Virus record (IMG/VR): IMGVR_UViG_3300023108_001314
Coordinates: 1 to 64,000 of that record
From: a virus
Direction: 5' to 3' (one strand)
DNA: 64,000 nt
Shown here: piece by piece, positions 8,496 to 17,107 of the stretch
Layout: every line of letters begins with the position of its first letter
How positions within the stretch are numbered: the first letter of the stretch is position 1
The notes under the pieces: generated by a model
Databases searched by the model: none
The model's input: only the letters and a program-made list of their open reading frames with translations
Told to the model about the DNA's origin: nothing
Position numbers and translations under genes: made by a program

Positions 8496-9283
8496 GATTA
8501 GGAATCATTGGTAGCAGTTATAGTAGCGGAAGTCATAAAATTACAAATCCGTTACTAGACAATGTTGGAGAGCATTGTCAGCCTATCGATAAATGGTTTG
8601 AAAAACATGCAGATGTAGAAGTGCATAACTTTGCTATACCAGGAAGAGGCAGCGAAGAATATCACAAATCGATTATACGAGCAGCCAAACTTGGTATTGA
8701 TACAGTTGTGCTTGAAATGTGTAGTGACCGTAGTCAAATTATATCAAGAATGCCAGATAATGAAGACGTTTATGATGACTTGTTGAAATATGATTGTTTA
8801 GATACAGAAGATCTATACAAGATTGCAACCGATCCTCATGAACTAAGGAAAATTACAAAAAGCATTGCATGTTATAGAGATCCATCAGAAACAGATCCTG
8901 TTTGGGATATAACTATACCTGGTATTAAAAAAGATTGGCTAATGCCTTATGTTAAATTCAAAGTTATGGAAGACATGCATAGTTGGAACTTTTGGACACT
9001 AGAAAAAATATATTGGACATTAGAACTAGCAGAGCAGTTAGATATTAATGTTTTGCTTTGGGAGTACAGAAGGCTGAAAGATACATCTCTTAAAGAAAGT
9101 TTAGGAGGAATGGAATCTGCACATTATTTAGATATTCCACAAGGAGCACAAGAATATTACATAAGAGAATATGGTAATAAAGCTTTAAGTGATGGCGACC
9201 ATTTGTCTGATGAATGTTACGAACATCTTGTAAAAGAATGGTTGATACCTGGATTGGAAGACGCAGGATGGTTAACAAAATGA
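8489..9283 (+). CDS. SGNH hydrolase-like protein 1
   Basis: 264 residues. Block I is GIIGSSYSSGS with the likely nucleophile serine, block II is AIPGRGSEEY with the oxyanion glycine, and the C-terminal block V is DGDHLSDECYEHL (Asp-x-x-His type). This is the layout of SGNH/GDSL esterases acting on esters, acyl groups or carbohydrates. There is no signal peptide, so it would act in the cytoplasm. Three further SGNH proteins are encoded at 11550, 18099 and 47929. Substrate unknown. Confidence 0.65.
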   Translation: MLRLGIIGSSYSSGSHKITNPLLDNVGEHCQPIDKWFEKHADVEVHNFAIPGRGSEEYHKSIIRAAKLGIDTVVLEMCSDRSQIISRMPDNEDVYDDLLKYDCLDTEDLYKIATDPHELRKITKSIACYRDPSETDPVWDITIPGIKKDWLMPYVKFKVMEDMHSWNFWTLEKIYWTLELAEQLDINVLLWEYRRLKDTSLKESLGGMESAHYLDIPQGAQEYYIREYGNKALSDGDHLSDECYEHLVKEWLIPGLEDAGWLTK

Positions 9284-9462
9284 AAGTTATAATGTTTGAT
9301 CCACCTAGCGGTTGGCGCTACGGCTTTCCTAAACCTATTCCGAAAAAGTGTATAGGCAATGATATGGAATTTAGAAAATACTTGACAGAAAATGGATATC
9401 CAGATAGTATGTTAGATGTAGCAAGTAAGTATAGTCGCTATTGGGAACAGGAAGAAGAATGA
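9280..9462 (+). CDS. Small protein of unknown function
   Basis: 60 residues from the ATG at 9280 (a longer reading from 9214 lies inside the SGNH gene and is unlikely). It starts MKVIMFDPPSGWRYGFPKP and has basic and aromatic residues; no motif I can name. It overlaps the SGNH gene by 4 nt and the clamp loader gene by 4 nt (ATGA arrangement), so it belongs to the same operon. Confidence 0.6.
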   Translation: MKVIMFDPPSGWRYGFPKPIPKKCIGNDMEFRKYLTENGYPDSMLDVASKYSRYWEQEEE

Positions 9463-10373
9463 AAGAACTATGGGTAGAGAAGTATCGTCCAAACACAGTG
9501 GACGGTTATGTATTTAGAGATGACGCACAAAGAAACCAAGTTAAAACATGGATCAAAGATAAAACTATTCCGCATTTGCTTTTTAGTGGCAATGCTGGCA
9601 TTGGTAAAACTACTCTTGCTAAATTACTTTTTAATGAACTTGATGTAAATCCATTAGACATATTAGAAATCAACGCAAGTCGCACAAACTCAGTAGATGA
9701 TGTGCGAGACAAGATTGTTGCGTTTGTGCAAATGATTCCATTTGGTGACTTCAAGGTTGTGTTACTAGATGAGGCTGATTACTTGTCGCCAAACGCACAA
9801 GCAGCATTACGTGGCGTTATGGAAGAATATCATACAACTGCACGTTTTATTCTTACTTGTAATTATCCAAATAGGATCATTCCAGCAATACATAGTAGAT
9901 GTCAAGGTTTTCATATTGCAAAAATTGATCAAACTGAGTTTACAGCAAGAGTTGCCCAAATTCTAATTACTGAAGGCGTAACTCCAGACTTGGATACACT
10001 TGATACATATGTAAAAGCAACATATCCAGACTTGCGCAAATGTATCAACATGGTGCAAATGAATAGTGTAGACGGTAAACTTGTTTCACCAACAGAAGGT
10101 GACTCAGGTGAAGCAGACTGGAAACTGGATATGGTAGAACTGTTCAAAGCAGGTAAGATTCAAGATGCACGTAAATTATTATGTGGTACTGTGCGAGCAG
10201 AAGAAATGGAAGAAATCTATCGTTGGCTTTATGACAATATAGAATTGTTCGGAGATGAGGAACAACAAGACAAAGCAGTGCTAATTATTAAGCAAGGTTT
10301 AGTAGATCATACGCTAGTTGTTGATCCAGAAATTAACCTTGCAGCAACATTAATCAGATTAGGATCATTATGA
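9459..10373 (+). CDS. 44: Clamp loader ATPase subunit (gp44/RFC-like)
   Basis: 304 residues from the ATG at 9459, giving the family start [11 protein letters not shown]. Walker A is GNAGIGKT (44-51), Walker B LLDEAD (about 102-107) and the SRC arginine-finger motif is at 146-148, all as in T4 gp44 and RFC small subunits. It loads the sliding clamp on DNA at primer junctions. Partners would be a gp62-type subunit, not seen in this window, and the putative clamp at 40522. ATGA overlaps on both sides. Confidence 0.9.
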   Translation: MKELWVEKYRPNTVDGYVFRDDAQRNQVKTWIKDKTIPHLLFSGNAGIGKTTLAKLLFNELDVNPLDILEINASRTNSVDDVRDKIVAFVQMIPFGDFKVVLLDEADYLSPNAQAALRGVMEEYHTTARFILTCNYPNRIIPAIHSRCQGFHIAKIDQTEFTARVAQILITEGVTPDLDTLDTYVKATYPDLRKCINMVQMNSVDGKLVSPTEGDSGEADWKLDMVELFKAGKIQDARKLLCGTVRAEEMEEIYRWLYDNIELFGDEEQQDKAVLIIKQGLVDHTLVVDPEINLAATLIRLGSL

Positions 10374-10711
10374 CTTATATTGTAAATGACGCCTGTATTA
10401 GGTGTAAACACATGGATTGTGTAGAAGTGTGTCCTGTGGATTGTTTTTATGAAGGTGAGAACATGTTGGTTATTCACCCTGATGAATGCATTGACTGTGG
10501 TGTATGCGAACCAGAGTGTCCTGCTGATGCAATTTTACCAGACACAGTAGAGGGCACAGAACAGTGGGTAGACTTCAATAGAAAATGGAGTGAAGTGTGG
10601 CCAAATATTACAGAAATGCGTCCAGAAGATGTTCCATCAGATGCAAAGGAATGGGAAGGCGTAGAAAATAAAATGCAATATTTTTCAGAGGAGCCCGGCC
10701 GTGGTGACTAA
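10370..10711 (+). CDS. fdxA: 7Fe ferredoxin, FdxA-like
   Basis: 113 residues. The N-terminus contains [18 protein letters not shown] and later [12 protein letters not shown], the cysteine pattern of 3Fe-4S/4Fe-4S bacterial ferredoxins of the FdxA type, followed by the usual acidic C-terminal extension ([16 protein letters not shown]). The size matches bacterial FdxA. It carries electrons in the cytoplasm; candidates to receive them are the radical SAM enzymes in this phage, but that link is inference. It overlaps the clamp loader gene by 4 nt. Confidence 0.85.
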   Translation: MTYIVNDACIRCKHMDCVEVCPVDCFYEGENMLVIHPDECIDCGVCEPECPADAILPDTVEGTEQWVDFNRKWSEVWPNITEMRPEDVPSDAKEWEGVENKMQYFSEEPGRGD

Positions 10712-10886
10712 AAATAAAAAACTGATAAATGATATTGTACGTATAAACGTACTAGAAGAAGAAATAGAATATTACAAAACATTACTACAACCCCATGACA
10801 CAGGACACATTAACACAACAATAAGTTTCTTGAGTCAAAGACTTTCTAATTTAAAAGGAGAAATAACGGGATGGCCGTTCGCTTAG
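10701..10886 (+). CDS. Small coiled-coil protein
   Basis: 61 residues from GTG at 10701 (GTG at 10704 is also possible); AGGAG lies about 8 nt upstream inside the ferredoxin gene. Sequence is helical with heptad-like leucines ([20 protein letters not shown]). Overlaps ferredoxin by 11 nt and thyX by 16 nt. Function unknown. Confidence 0.5.
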   Translation: MVTKNKKLINDIVRINVLEEEIEYYKTLLQPHDTGHINTTISFLSQRLSNLKGEITGWPFA

Positions 10887-11566
10887 TAAGTTACACTAAA
10901 CCAACAGAAGAATTTGTAAACGAAGGCATTGCTGACAATGATTTATTAGATCTTGTAGCATTTTGTGCAAGGGTTTCAAATCCTGCTAATCAAATGAATT
11001 CAGAAACAAGTGAAAAACTTGTAAAATATCTTATTAAACATGCACACTGGAGCCCGCTCGAAATGGTAAACGTGTGTATGGAGATTGATACTACACGTGA
11101 TATTGCACATCAAATTGTGCGTCATCGTAGTTTTGCATTCCAAGAGTTCTCACAACGTTATGCCGAGCCGGGTGAAATGGGCGAGATTTTTATTACAAGT
11201 GAAGCCCGTTTACAGGATCATAAAAATAGGCAAAACTCTATTGAAATCGATCTAGGGCAAGAAGGTGCTGCTGAACTTGTTACAAAATGGGAAGAACTAC
11301 AGCAAGATGTTTGTTTTACAGCAGGTAAAGCATATGACTGGGCAATTAAACAAGGTATTGCTAAAGAAGTTGCTCGCAAAGTGTTGCCAGAAGGACTTAC
11401 CAAAACACGTTTATATATGAACGGTACTTTACGTAGTTGGGTACACTACATTGAATTACGTGGTGCAAATGGTACACAAAAAGAACACATGGATATTGCA
11501 CATGAATGTGCAAAAGTTATAGCAGAAATTTTTCCACTAGCAGTAACATATGGCGAAGAGAATTAA
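10871..11566 (+). CDS. thyX: FAD-dependent thymidylate synthase ThyX
   Basis: 231 residues, usual family length. The signature RHRSFAFQEFSQR (from residue 84) is the ThyX RHRxxSxxxxSxR motif that binds dUMP and FAD. The enzyme makes dTMP from dUMP using methylenetetrahydrofolate and NADPH, supplying thymidine for replication. It is common in marine phages. AAAGGAG lies upstream of the ATG. Overlaps the following SGNH gene by 17 nt. Confidence 0.95.
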   Translation: MAVRLVSYTKPTEEFVNEGIADNDLLDLVAFCARVSNPANQMNSETSEKLVKYLIKHAHWSPLEMVNVCMEIDTTRDIAHQIVRHRSFAFQEFSQRYAEPGEMGEIFITSEARLQDHKNRQNSIEIDLGQEGAAELVTKWEELQQDVCFTAGKAYDWAIKQGIAKEVARKVLPEGLTKTRLYMNGTLRSWVHYIELRGANGTQKEHMDIAHECAKVIAEIFPLAVTYGEEN

Positions 11567-12413
11567 GTTATACAAAAATAAACCAGAAAGACTTTTTGTA
11601 TTTGGTTGTAGTTTCACAGAATACTGCTGGATGACTTGGGCAAATATTCTTGCCCTAGACCTACAAGTTCCTTTTTATAATTATGCTGCATCCGGAGCTG
11701 GCAATAGATTTATTGCCACTAGAGTTGGTATGGCCGATGTAAAACATAAATTTACAAAAAATGATTTAGTAATAGTGTGTTGGACTAATGTTGCAAGAAT
11801 AGATAGATATGATTCAACAGAAGATAGGTGGCATTTAAATGGTAATATTTTTAACAACGAAAATTACAGTCGCAAATATTTGAAGAAAATTGATCAAACA
11901 GATTTATTACTACGTGACATGGCATATATTCAACCTGTTCATGAAATGTTAAAGTTAAAAACAAATGTACATTTTTTGCAAATGTTAGATTTGTCTAGAT
12001 GGTTTGATCAACAGCATGAAACAGCACATCTTGGAATGGACCAAAGACTTAAAGTCGATAATAAATTTCTTAGATTTTATAAACCAGCATTACAAGAGAT
12101 GAGAAAAAGTTTTTACGATACATTGTGGAGAGATAATCTTACTTGGAAAGTGAATTGGAATAAAAAACATATTCATGATTTATTTTGGGATACTCACCCT
12201 TTGCCTGGTGAGCATTATAAATTTTTAACAGAAACTTTTGACTACCAAATGAAAGAAACCACAAAAGAATATGTAAAAGGCGTGCATGATAAAACCATAG
12301 GACTGGTAAAAAAGTATATGGATATAGATCCAGGAAAAATAAATCAAAATTTACATTGGCATCAAAATGAAATAATTGGGCCGAAAGGACAAAGGGCGGG
12401 TGAAATAATATAA
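11550..12413 (+). CDS. SGNH hydrolase-like protein 2
   Basis: 287 residues. Block I is FVFGCSFTEYCWM with the nucleophile Ser, block II ASGAGNRF, and block V near the end DTHPLPGEHYKF supplies the Asp-His pair. No signal peptide. It belongs to the same broad family as the proteins at 8489, 18099 and 47929. The GCSFT form is one I associate with many phage SGNH proteins of unknown substrate. Start ATG overlaps thyX. Confidence 0.65.
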   Translation: MAKRIKLYKNKPERLFVFGCSFTEYCWMTWANILALDLQVPFYNYAASGAGNRFIATRVGMADVKHKFTKNDLVIVCWTNVARIDRYDSTEDRWHLNGNIFNNENYSRKYLKKIDQTDLLLRDMAYIQPVHEMLKLKTNVHFLQMLDLSRWFDQQHETAHLGMDQRLKVDNKFLRFYKPALQEMRKSFYDTLWRDNLTWKVNWNKKHIHDLFWDTHPLPGEHYKFLTETFDYQMKETTKEYVKGVHDKTIGLVKKYMDIDPGKINQNLHWHQNEIIGPKGQRAGEII

Positions 12414-12685
12414 TGCCAGCAACAATTGAAGTAGACATAGAGTGGAATGAATACTACGCATGGTGGCCTGTACGCAGTAGTTGGAGTAAAAAACGTATAT
12501 GGTTTAAAAAGTATCACGTTGGTGAAATTTATTATGACGCAATGGGTCGACCGCCAATCAAAGAGAAAAGTTGGAAACTCATTTATACTGAAAATGAGTA
12601 TCTAATGTACTTGTTAAAACAAGACGAAAATAAGTACCAGCACCCCTTAGGAGCACCTGTATTTAAAAGTGTAAGGGCTCAATAG
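12413..12685 (+). CDS. Small protein of unknown function
   Basis: 90 residues, rich in Trp, Tyr and Lys (EYYAWWPVRSSWSKKRIW). No recognisable motif. It begins on the last base of the previous stop codon and is the last + strand gene before the convergent phoH gene, separated by a stem-loop. Confidence 0.5.
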   Translation: MPATIEVDIEWNEYYAWWPVRSSWSKKRIWFKKYHVGEIYYDAMGRPPIKEKSWKLIYTENEYLMYLLKQDENKYQHPLGAPVFKSVRAQ

Positions 12686-12692
12686 CCCTTAC
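12671..12692. terminator. Stem-loop between convergent genes
   Basis: GTAAGGGCT, loop CAAT, AGCCCTTAC form a perfect 9-bp stem overlapping the end of the + strand gene, 8 nt from the phoH stop codon. There is no long T tract on either side, so it may be a weak bidirectional terminator or an RNA 3' end protector. Confidence 0.5.
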
Positions 12693-12699
12693 TGAATGT

Positions 12700-13422
12700 T
12701 TAGACTTCGCCGTATACTTGTAAAACTTCTTTTACCGCTTGATGCCGTTCGATGTCCTTGCTGACAAAATTTACAATGTCTATCCTATGACTGTTATGCT
12801 TGGATAGTAATTTAGTAAATTCAATTAATCCATTTTCTTTTAACCTATCTGCTTGATTAAGATCTCCAGTTACCACCATTTTGCTACCAGTACCAATTCT
12901 TGTTAGTAGCATTTTCATCTGGTTTGGGGTTGCGTTTTGCATTTCATCAGCAATGATGAAACTGTCCTTGAAAGTTCTACCACGCATATATGCTAATGGA
13001 GAAATTTCAATCACACCTTCTGCAATCATGCCTTCGATCTCGTTAGCATAAAAATAGTCTCTAAATACATCAAAAATAGGTCTTGTCCAAGGTGCCATTT
13101 TTTGTTCTAGTGTACCTGGTAAGAATCCAATATCTTCATCTGCACTTACTGCTGGACGAGTAACAATAATTTTTTCTACTTCTCCTTCAAGAAATTTCTT
13201 AACTGCTACTTGACAAGCAAGTAGAGTTTTACCTGTACCTGCAGGTCCAATACCAAATACAATACTCTTATCAGAGTCAAGTAGTTTGATAACGTAATTT
13301 TCTTGATTGTAATTTCTAGGTAGAATATTTACTGTTTTTTGTTTTTTTGGAAGGAATGAATTAAGTTTTACAATATTATTGCCGTTTGAAATGTTGTGCC
13401 GTTTGGCCCTTTTAGCACCCAT
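12700..13422 (-). CDS. phoH: PhoH-like ATPase
   Basis: 240 residues from the ATG at 13422, chosen because AGGAGG lies 6 nt upstream; a longer reading from 13479 has no such site. Walker A is GPAGTGKT (about 59-66), Walker B region SFIIADEMQN, with NPxQxKMLLTRIG and TGDLNQAD (sensor), typical of PhoH C-terminal ATPase/helicase proteins. PhoH is among the commonest marine phage auxiliary genes; its role is unclear (RNA metabolism or phosphate response suggested). It is the only minus-strand gene here, divergent from the gene at 13543. Confidence 0.9.
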   Translation of the reverse strand: MGAKRAKRHNISNGNNIVKLNSFLPKKQKTVNILPRNYNQENYVIKLLDSDKSIVFGIGPAGTGKTLLACQVAVKKFLEGEVEKIIVTRPAVSADEDIGFLPGTLEQKMAPWTRPIFDVFRDYFYANEIEGMIAEGVIEISPLAYMRGRTFKDSFIIADEMQNATPNQMKMLLTRIGTGSKMVVTGDLNQADRLKENGLIEFTKLLSKHNSHRIDIVNFVSKDIERHQAVKEVLQVYGEV

Positions 13423-13445
13423 GTAGTCCTCCTTGTATGGATAAT

Positions 13446-13474
13446 GGGAATGTTCCAACGCAGGAAGCATTCCC
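13446..13474 (-). other. Stem-loop in the phoH leader
   Basis: GGGAATGTTCC, loop AACGCA, then GGAA-G-CATTCCC form an 11-bp stem with one bulged base. It lies 24 nt upstream of the phoH start on the minus strand, within its probable 5' untranslated region, between two divergent genes. A regulatory or RNA-stabilising role is inference. Confidence 0.5.
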
Positions 13475-13493
13475 TGCAACAGTATTTAACCTT

Positions 13494-13521
13494 TTGACAA
13501 TCGAAATCGACTAAATACTAT
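13494..13521 (+). promoter_or_regulatory. Composite promoter: sigma70-like and late-like
   Basis: TTGACA (13494-13499), 16-nt spacer, TACTAT (13516-13521). The overlapping ACTAAATA (13510-13517) resembles the late octamer, so this site could serve both phases. It precedes the gene at 13543. Confidence 0.5.
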
Positions 13522-13542
13522 TAACAAAAAAGGATTTTTTTA

Positions 13543-14076
13543 ATGGCCAATATCCTAGATGAAATTGATGTAATTAAGAACATTGAAAACATGTACGAAA
13601 GTAACACAGCATTCAATGTGCTAAAAGACTTTGAGCGTATTATAGACGAACTAGATCTATATGTTTACAAAAATTGGAGCGACGGTGAACTTGCTGAAGG
13701 ACCTAATATTGACAGGCATTGGGTGACTGCAAAGTTTATGTGGCCAAGAGAAACAATGCCAGATCCAATGGGTGCAAAGAGACTTCTTGATTATGATTGC
13801 AAAGTTAACTATCAAAAAATGTCTTTGCTAAAACCACGCAAAGTTACAAAGAAAGAAGATTTACGTCCTGGCACAAAATTTGGTAAATTAGATAGAAACC
13901 CTATTTGGGTTGTAGAGATTGCAGTACCTAAAAAAATGTTAATGGATTTTTATGCTGCAAGTGCTGAAAATTTAGAACCAGAAGCACAACCAGATGAACA
14001 ATTACAGCAACAACAAGCACAAGTACAACAAGCCGCAGCACCTGCGCCAGATGAGACATTGGATACAGAAGTATGA
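13543..14076 (+). CDS. Conserved phage protein, probable virion or assembly role
   Basis: 177 residues. The body contains RHWVTAKFMWPRETMPDPMG and a KxTKKEDLRPGTKFGKLDRN segment; the C-terminus is a Gln/Ala-rich tail (EQLQQQQAQVQQAAAPAPDE) likely to be disordered. I believe it belongs to a conserved family of marine T4-like phages with no proven function. It overlaps the next gene by 4 nt. Confidence 0.55.
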   Translation: MANILDEIDVIKNIENMYESNTAFNVLKDFERIIDELDLYVYKNWSDGELAEGPNIDRHWVTAKFMWPRETMPDPMGAKRLLDYDCKVNYQKMSLLKPRKVTKKEDLRPGTKFGKLDRNPIWVVEIAVPKKMLMDFYAASAENLEPEAQPDEQLQQQQAQVQQAAAPAPDETLDTEV

Positions 14077-14789
14077 CATTAGAAGCAAATGATTTAAAAG
14101 ATATGATTTATCCAGTATTTGAAGTAGATGCTTACAAAAGTAAAATGGGCAGTGATTCGGAGATCGTTGTAGTAAGTTTTTCAGTAAATGAAAAAGCAAT
14201 CGGTGAAGACTTAGTTAATTTTATTGAAAAAGGTTACGGCTTTGTATTAGATGCAGATGTTACAGCAGGCGAGCAAAGCGACGGAATGTACAGAGTATAT
14301 GTAGAGATGGAAAGAAACTCAGATGTACCTGAACAGATTGTTGAGATGCTAGATGGTGTAGGCAAACTTACAGGAACAAATTTTAGATATAGATACTACA
14401 AAGGATTTCAAAGCGAGCCTGCAACACTAGAAAGTTTGGCAGCAACTATTCCAGCAGATAATGAAGCATACGAAGCAACTGTTAATGAAGCAAATATGAA
14501 TAATTTTAAAAACTTTTTTAACAAAAGTTATTTAGAAGAATGTGACTTAGATGAATACGAAGATCTAATTCTCAAAAAAGCATATGCAGATCCAATAGGT
14601 TTTGCTATCAAAGACTTTGGTCCAAGTCAGCAAATACAAGAAAGTATTAACGAAAAAGTAAATATGAATGATTATGCAGAAATTTTGTTTTTAACAAAAT
14701 ATATCGGTGATTATAATATTATGAAATATGGATCTAAAACTTTAACTTTTGAAAACGAGGGACATACACTAGTAGTAGAAAGATTATAA
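14073..14789 (+). CDS. Conserved phage protein, unknown function
   Basis: 238 residues, acidic. No catalytic motif is seen. The first 110 residues look like an alpha/beta fold (VSFSVNEKAIGEDLVNFIEK, DGMYRVYVEMERN), the second half is helical. Co-translated with the preceding gene through an ATGA overlap and with a tiny Cys-rich gene downstream. Its position next to the preceding conserved protein suggests a joint role. Confidence 0.55.
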   Translation: MTLEANDLKDMIYPVFEVDAYKSKMGSDSEIVVVSFSVNEKAIGEDLVNFIEKGYGFVLDADVTAGEQSDGMYRVYVEMERNSDVPEQIVEMLDGVGKLTGTNFRYRYYKGFQSEPATLESLAATIPADNEAYEATVNEANMNNFKNFFNKSYLEECDLDEYEDLILKKAYADPIGFAIKDFGPSQQIQESINEKVNMNDYAEILFLTKYIGDYNIMKYGSKTLTFENEGHTLVVERL

Positions 14790-14935
14790 TGACCTATTGT
14801 CAAAATTGTGGACATACTGCACATTGTAACACTCCCCTCTATCGTGATGAAAAAGATTACGATAATAGAATTTACGCTATAAAAGTCTGTGATTGTTGTC
14901 GCTGCAATGATTGCCAGCCAAATAAGGAAAAGTAA
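14789..14935 (+). CDS. Cys-rich zinc-ribbon microprotein
   Basis: 48 residues: starts MTYCQNCGHTAHCNTPLY and ends KVCDCCRCNDCQPNKEK. Eight Cys and two His fit one or two zinc sites. It starts on the last base of the preceding stop codon and ends one base into the endolysin start, so it is embedded in the operon. A second, similar 36-residue protein is encoded at 27081. Function unknown. Confidence 0.6.
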   Translation: MTYCQNCGHTAHCNTPLYRDEKDYDNRIYAIKVCDCCRCNDCQPNKEK

Positions 14936-15792
14936 TGGGCGCTGAAAATTTTAAATTTGATTTTGAACCGTGGATGGCAGAAGAACTGATCCACCGAGAT
15001 GACTGGGAAGAATGGTACGAAGCAATGTGTGAAATTCTTCCTTTATGGGAAGTAGACACTATTGAACGTGTAGCAATGTTTGTTGCTCAATGTGGACACG
15101 AAAGTGGCGGCTTTAGAGTGTTAAGCGAAAACTTAAATTATAGTGCAAAAGCATTAAACACAATTTTCCCAAAGTATTTTAAAAGAGCAGGAAGAGATGC
15201 AAATGATTATCATAGACAGCCTGAAAAGATTGCTAACGTCATTTATGCAAATCGTATGGATAACGGAAGTCCAGAAAGCGGTGATGGCTGGCGTTTTCGC
15301 GGAGGCGGCATACTTCAGCTTACTGGACGTTACAACTACACAAAATTTGGTAAAGAAGTAGACATGTCACCAGAAGAAGCAGTCGACTATGTACGCACTA
15401 AAAAAGGTGCATTAGATAGTGCTTGCTGGTTTTGGGATACAAACAACATTAACAAATATTGTGACGATATGGATGTAGTAGGCGCTACAAAACGTATCAA
15501 CGGTGGTACAATTGGTTTAGACGATCGTAAAAAACATTATCTACATGCAATGGATGTGTTAGGTGGTGATTTTGAAGAGCCTGAAGAAAAAGAATTAAAT
15601 CTAAATCAAACTATACGTAAAGGCAGCAGAGGACCACTAGTTGCAGAAGTACAAGAAAAACTTGATATTTCTCCAGCAGACGGTATTTTTGGTCCTGGTA
15701 CAGAGCGCATTATAAAAAAATGGCAAAGTGCAAATGGACTTGTTGCTGATGGCATAGTAGGACCCAAAACATTGGGAAAATTACTAGGGTAG
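14935..15792 (+). CDS. Endolysin: GH19 chitinase-like lysozyme with peptidoglycan-binding domain
   Basis: 285 residues. The catalytic glutamate lies in QCGHESGGF (Glu56); YANRMDNGSPESGDGWRFRG and GGGILQLTGRYNY are the GH19 core. The C-terminal 70 residues (IRKGSRGPLVAEVQEKL ... DGIVGPKTLGKLLG) are a PG_binding_1 domain. It cleaves cell-wall glycan at lysis. There is no signal peptide, so a holin or other export route is needed; candidate small membrane proteins are encoded at 17076 and 18832. The gene heads the lysis region. Confidence 0.9.
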   Translation: MGAENFKFDFEPWMAEELIHRDDWEEWYEAMCEILPLWEVDTIERVAMFVAQCGHESGGFRVLSENLNYSAKALNTIFPKYFKRAGRDANDYHRQPEKIANVIYANRMDNGSPESGDGWRFRGGGILQLTGRYNYTKFGKEVDMSPEEAVDYVRTKKGALDSACWFWDTNNINKYCDDMDVVGATKRINGGTIGLDDRKKHYLHAMDVLGGDFEEPEEKELNLNQTIRKGSRGPLVAEVQEKLDISPADGIFGPGTERIIKKWQSANGLVADGIVGPKTLGKLLG

Positions 15793-15797
15793 GTGGT

Positions 15798-16286
15798 ATG
15801 GGTGCTAAATTAGCTATTGTTATGTTCATGTTGCTCTTAGGAGCAGGCGGTATAGGTTATTGGTATTATAACGATACACAAGAACGTATGGCTATCCTAC
15901 AAGAAAACAATGCTAAACTTAACACCGCAGTTGAATTAAATGAACAAACTATAAGTTCACTAGAACAAGACTATGAAAAAGCATCTAGTGAACTTGCTAG
16001 TTTAAACGAAGCATACACTGCTATACGTAGACAAAACCAAAGACTAGCAGACAAATTACAGGAAATTGATTTAACAGCAGCAGCAATAGCAAATGCTGAA
16101 AGTATTGAACGTGCTGTAAATAGAGGAACTGTAAATGCTGGCAGATGTTTTGAATTGCTTTCGGGGGCAGAATTGAATGACAAAGAAAGGAACGCTGAAA
16201 ATGGCATCGCTTTTAACAAAGAGTGTCCTTGGCTTTACGATACTTATAAGTCTCGCGGCCTGCTCAACGAAACCACAGCAGATTGA
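15798..16286 (+). CDS. Rz-like inner membrane spanin
   Basis: 162 residues with one N-terminal membrane anchor (about 5-24), then a long periplasmic coiled coil (QERMAILQENNAKLNTAVEL through RRQNQRLADKLQE) and two Cys. This is the layout of i-spanins such as lambda Rz. It works with an outer membrane lipoprotein, encoded by the overlapping gene at 16177, to fuse inner and outer membranes at lysis. Implies a Gram-negative host. Five bases after the endolysin gene. Confidence 0.75.
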   Translation: MGAKLAIVMFMLLLGAGGIGYWYYNDTQERMAILQENNAKLNTAVELNEQTISSLEQDYEKASSELASLNEAYTAIRRQNQRLADKLQEIDLTAAAIANAESIERAVNRGTVNAGRCFELLSGAELNDKERNAENGIAFNKECPWLYDTYKSRGLLNETTAD

Positions 16287-16593
16287 AATAACCACATCAC
16301 CAGTTGAAAAACCAACACTGGAACTTCCTCCTGTTGACGAACTCAATATGCGGAATGTTGAATGGATTGTCCTCAATGAAAATAATGTAGACGCAGTAAT
16401 TGCCAAACTAAACAGCGAAGGCAAAGCATTTGCTCTGTATGCACTTACGGGCGAAGGCTACGGTAACCTAGGATTGAACTTCTCAGATATACGGGCGTTG
16501 GTTCAACAACAACAAGCAATTATAGCAGCCTATGAAGGTTATTATAAAGAGGCAGAACAGGCACTTGATAAAGCAGTTATTGTGGACGATTAG
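16177..16593 (+). CDS. Rz1-like outer membrane lipoprotein spanin
   Basis: 138 residues from ATG 16177, or 130 from ATG 16201, which has AGAAAGG about 10 nt upstream. A signal peptide ends in the lipobox ISLAACS, giving a lipid-modified Cys. A short Pro-rich stretch follows (SPVEKPTLELPPVDE), typical of o-spanins. Its start lies inside the Rz-like gene in another frame, the classic Rz/Rz1 overlap, here about 110 nt. The C-terminal part is longer than in lambda Rz1. Confidence 0.7.
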   Translation: MTKKGTLKMASLLTKSVLGFTILISLAACSTKPQQIEITTSPVEKPTLELPPVDELNMRNVEWIVLNENNVDAVIAKLNSEGKAFALYALTGEGYGNLGLNFSDIRALVQQQQAIIAAYEGYYKEAEQALDKAVIVDD

Positions 16594-17107
16594 TTTTACG
16601 AGCGTCTTAGCAGGATGTAATGCATCTCAACCGGATCCAGTAGTATCAGCACAGCCTTTCATAGGTTTAGAAGAACGTCAAGATAGGAAACAAATCAAAG
16701 AATTTGTAGGTGTTGATCCTGTTCGTACAGAATGGTGTGCGGCATTTGTAAATGCTGTACTTGAACTAGACGGTATACCTGGCAGCGAAAGCGTAAGTGA
16801 TGTTCCTCTAATGGCACGAAGTTTTTTAACTTGGGGCGATCCAGTAGAACCTGAAAATATTCAACGTGGTGACGTTGTAATATTTCCTAGAGGCGATAGA
16901 GGTTGGCAAGGACATGTAGGTTTTTACACTGAAACACAGACAGTAAACGGACAAACGTATTGGGTAATACTAGGCGGAAATCAAAAAAACGAAGTTAGAT
17001 ATGATTTATACAATCCTAAACATGCTTTAGGTATACGTAGGTATAAATACACACAGTTAATAGAGGGTGTTAACGATGTGGGAAATGATAGAAAGGATGG
17101 CCAGTGA
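16532..17107 (+). CDS. Lipoprotein CHAP/NlpC-type peptidoglycan hydrolase
   Basis: 191 residues. The N-terminus is a signal peptide with lipobox SVLAGCN (Cys29); a start at TTG 16565 would also keep it. The catalytic Cys is in TEWCAAFVNAV (Cys69) and the His in WQGHVGFYTE (His128), preceded by RGDVVIFPRG, as in TIGR02594/CHAP cysteine peptidases. It would be anchored in the outer membrane or periplasm and cut peptide stems. Overlaps the Rz1-like gene by 62 nt. A second wall hydrolase next to a GH19 endolysin is unusual. Confidence 0.65.
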   Translation: MKVIIKRQNRHLIKQLLWTISFTSVLAGCNASQPDPVVSAQPFIGLEERQDRKQIKEFVGVDPVRTEWCAAFVNAVLELDGIPGSESVSDVPLMARSFLTWGDPVEPENIQRGDVVIFPRGDRGWQGHVGFYTETQTVNGQTYWVILGGNQKNEVRYDLYNPKHALGIRRYKYTQLIEGVNDVGNDRKDGQ

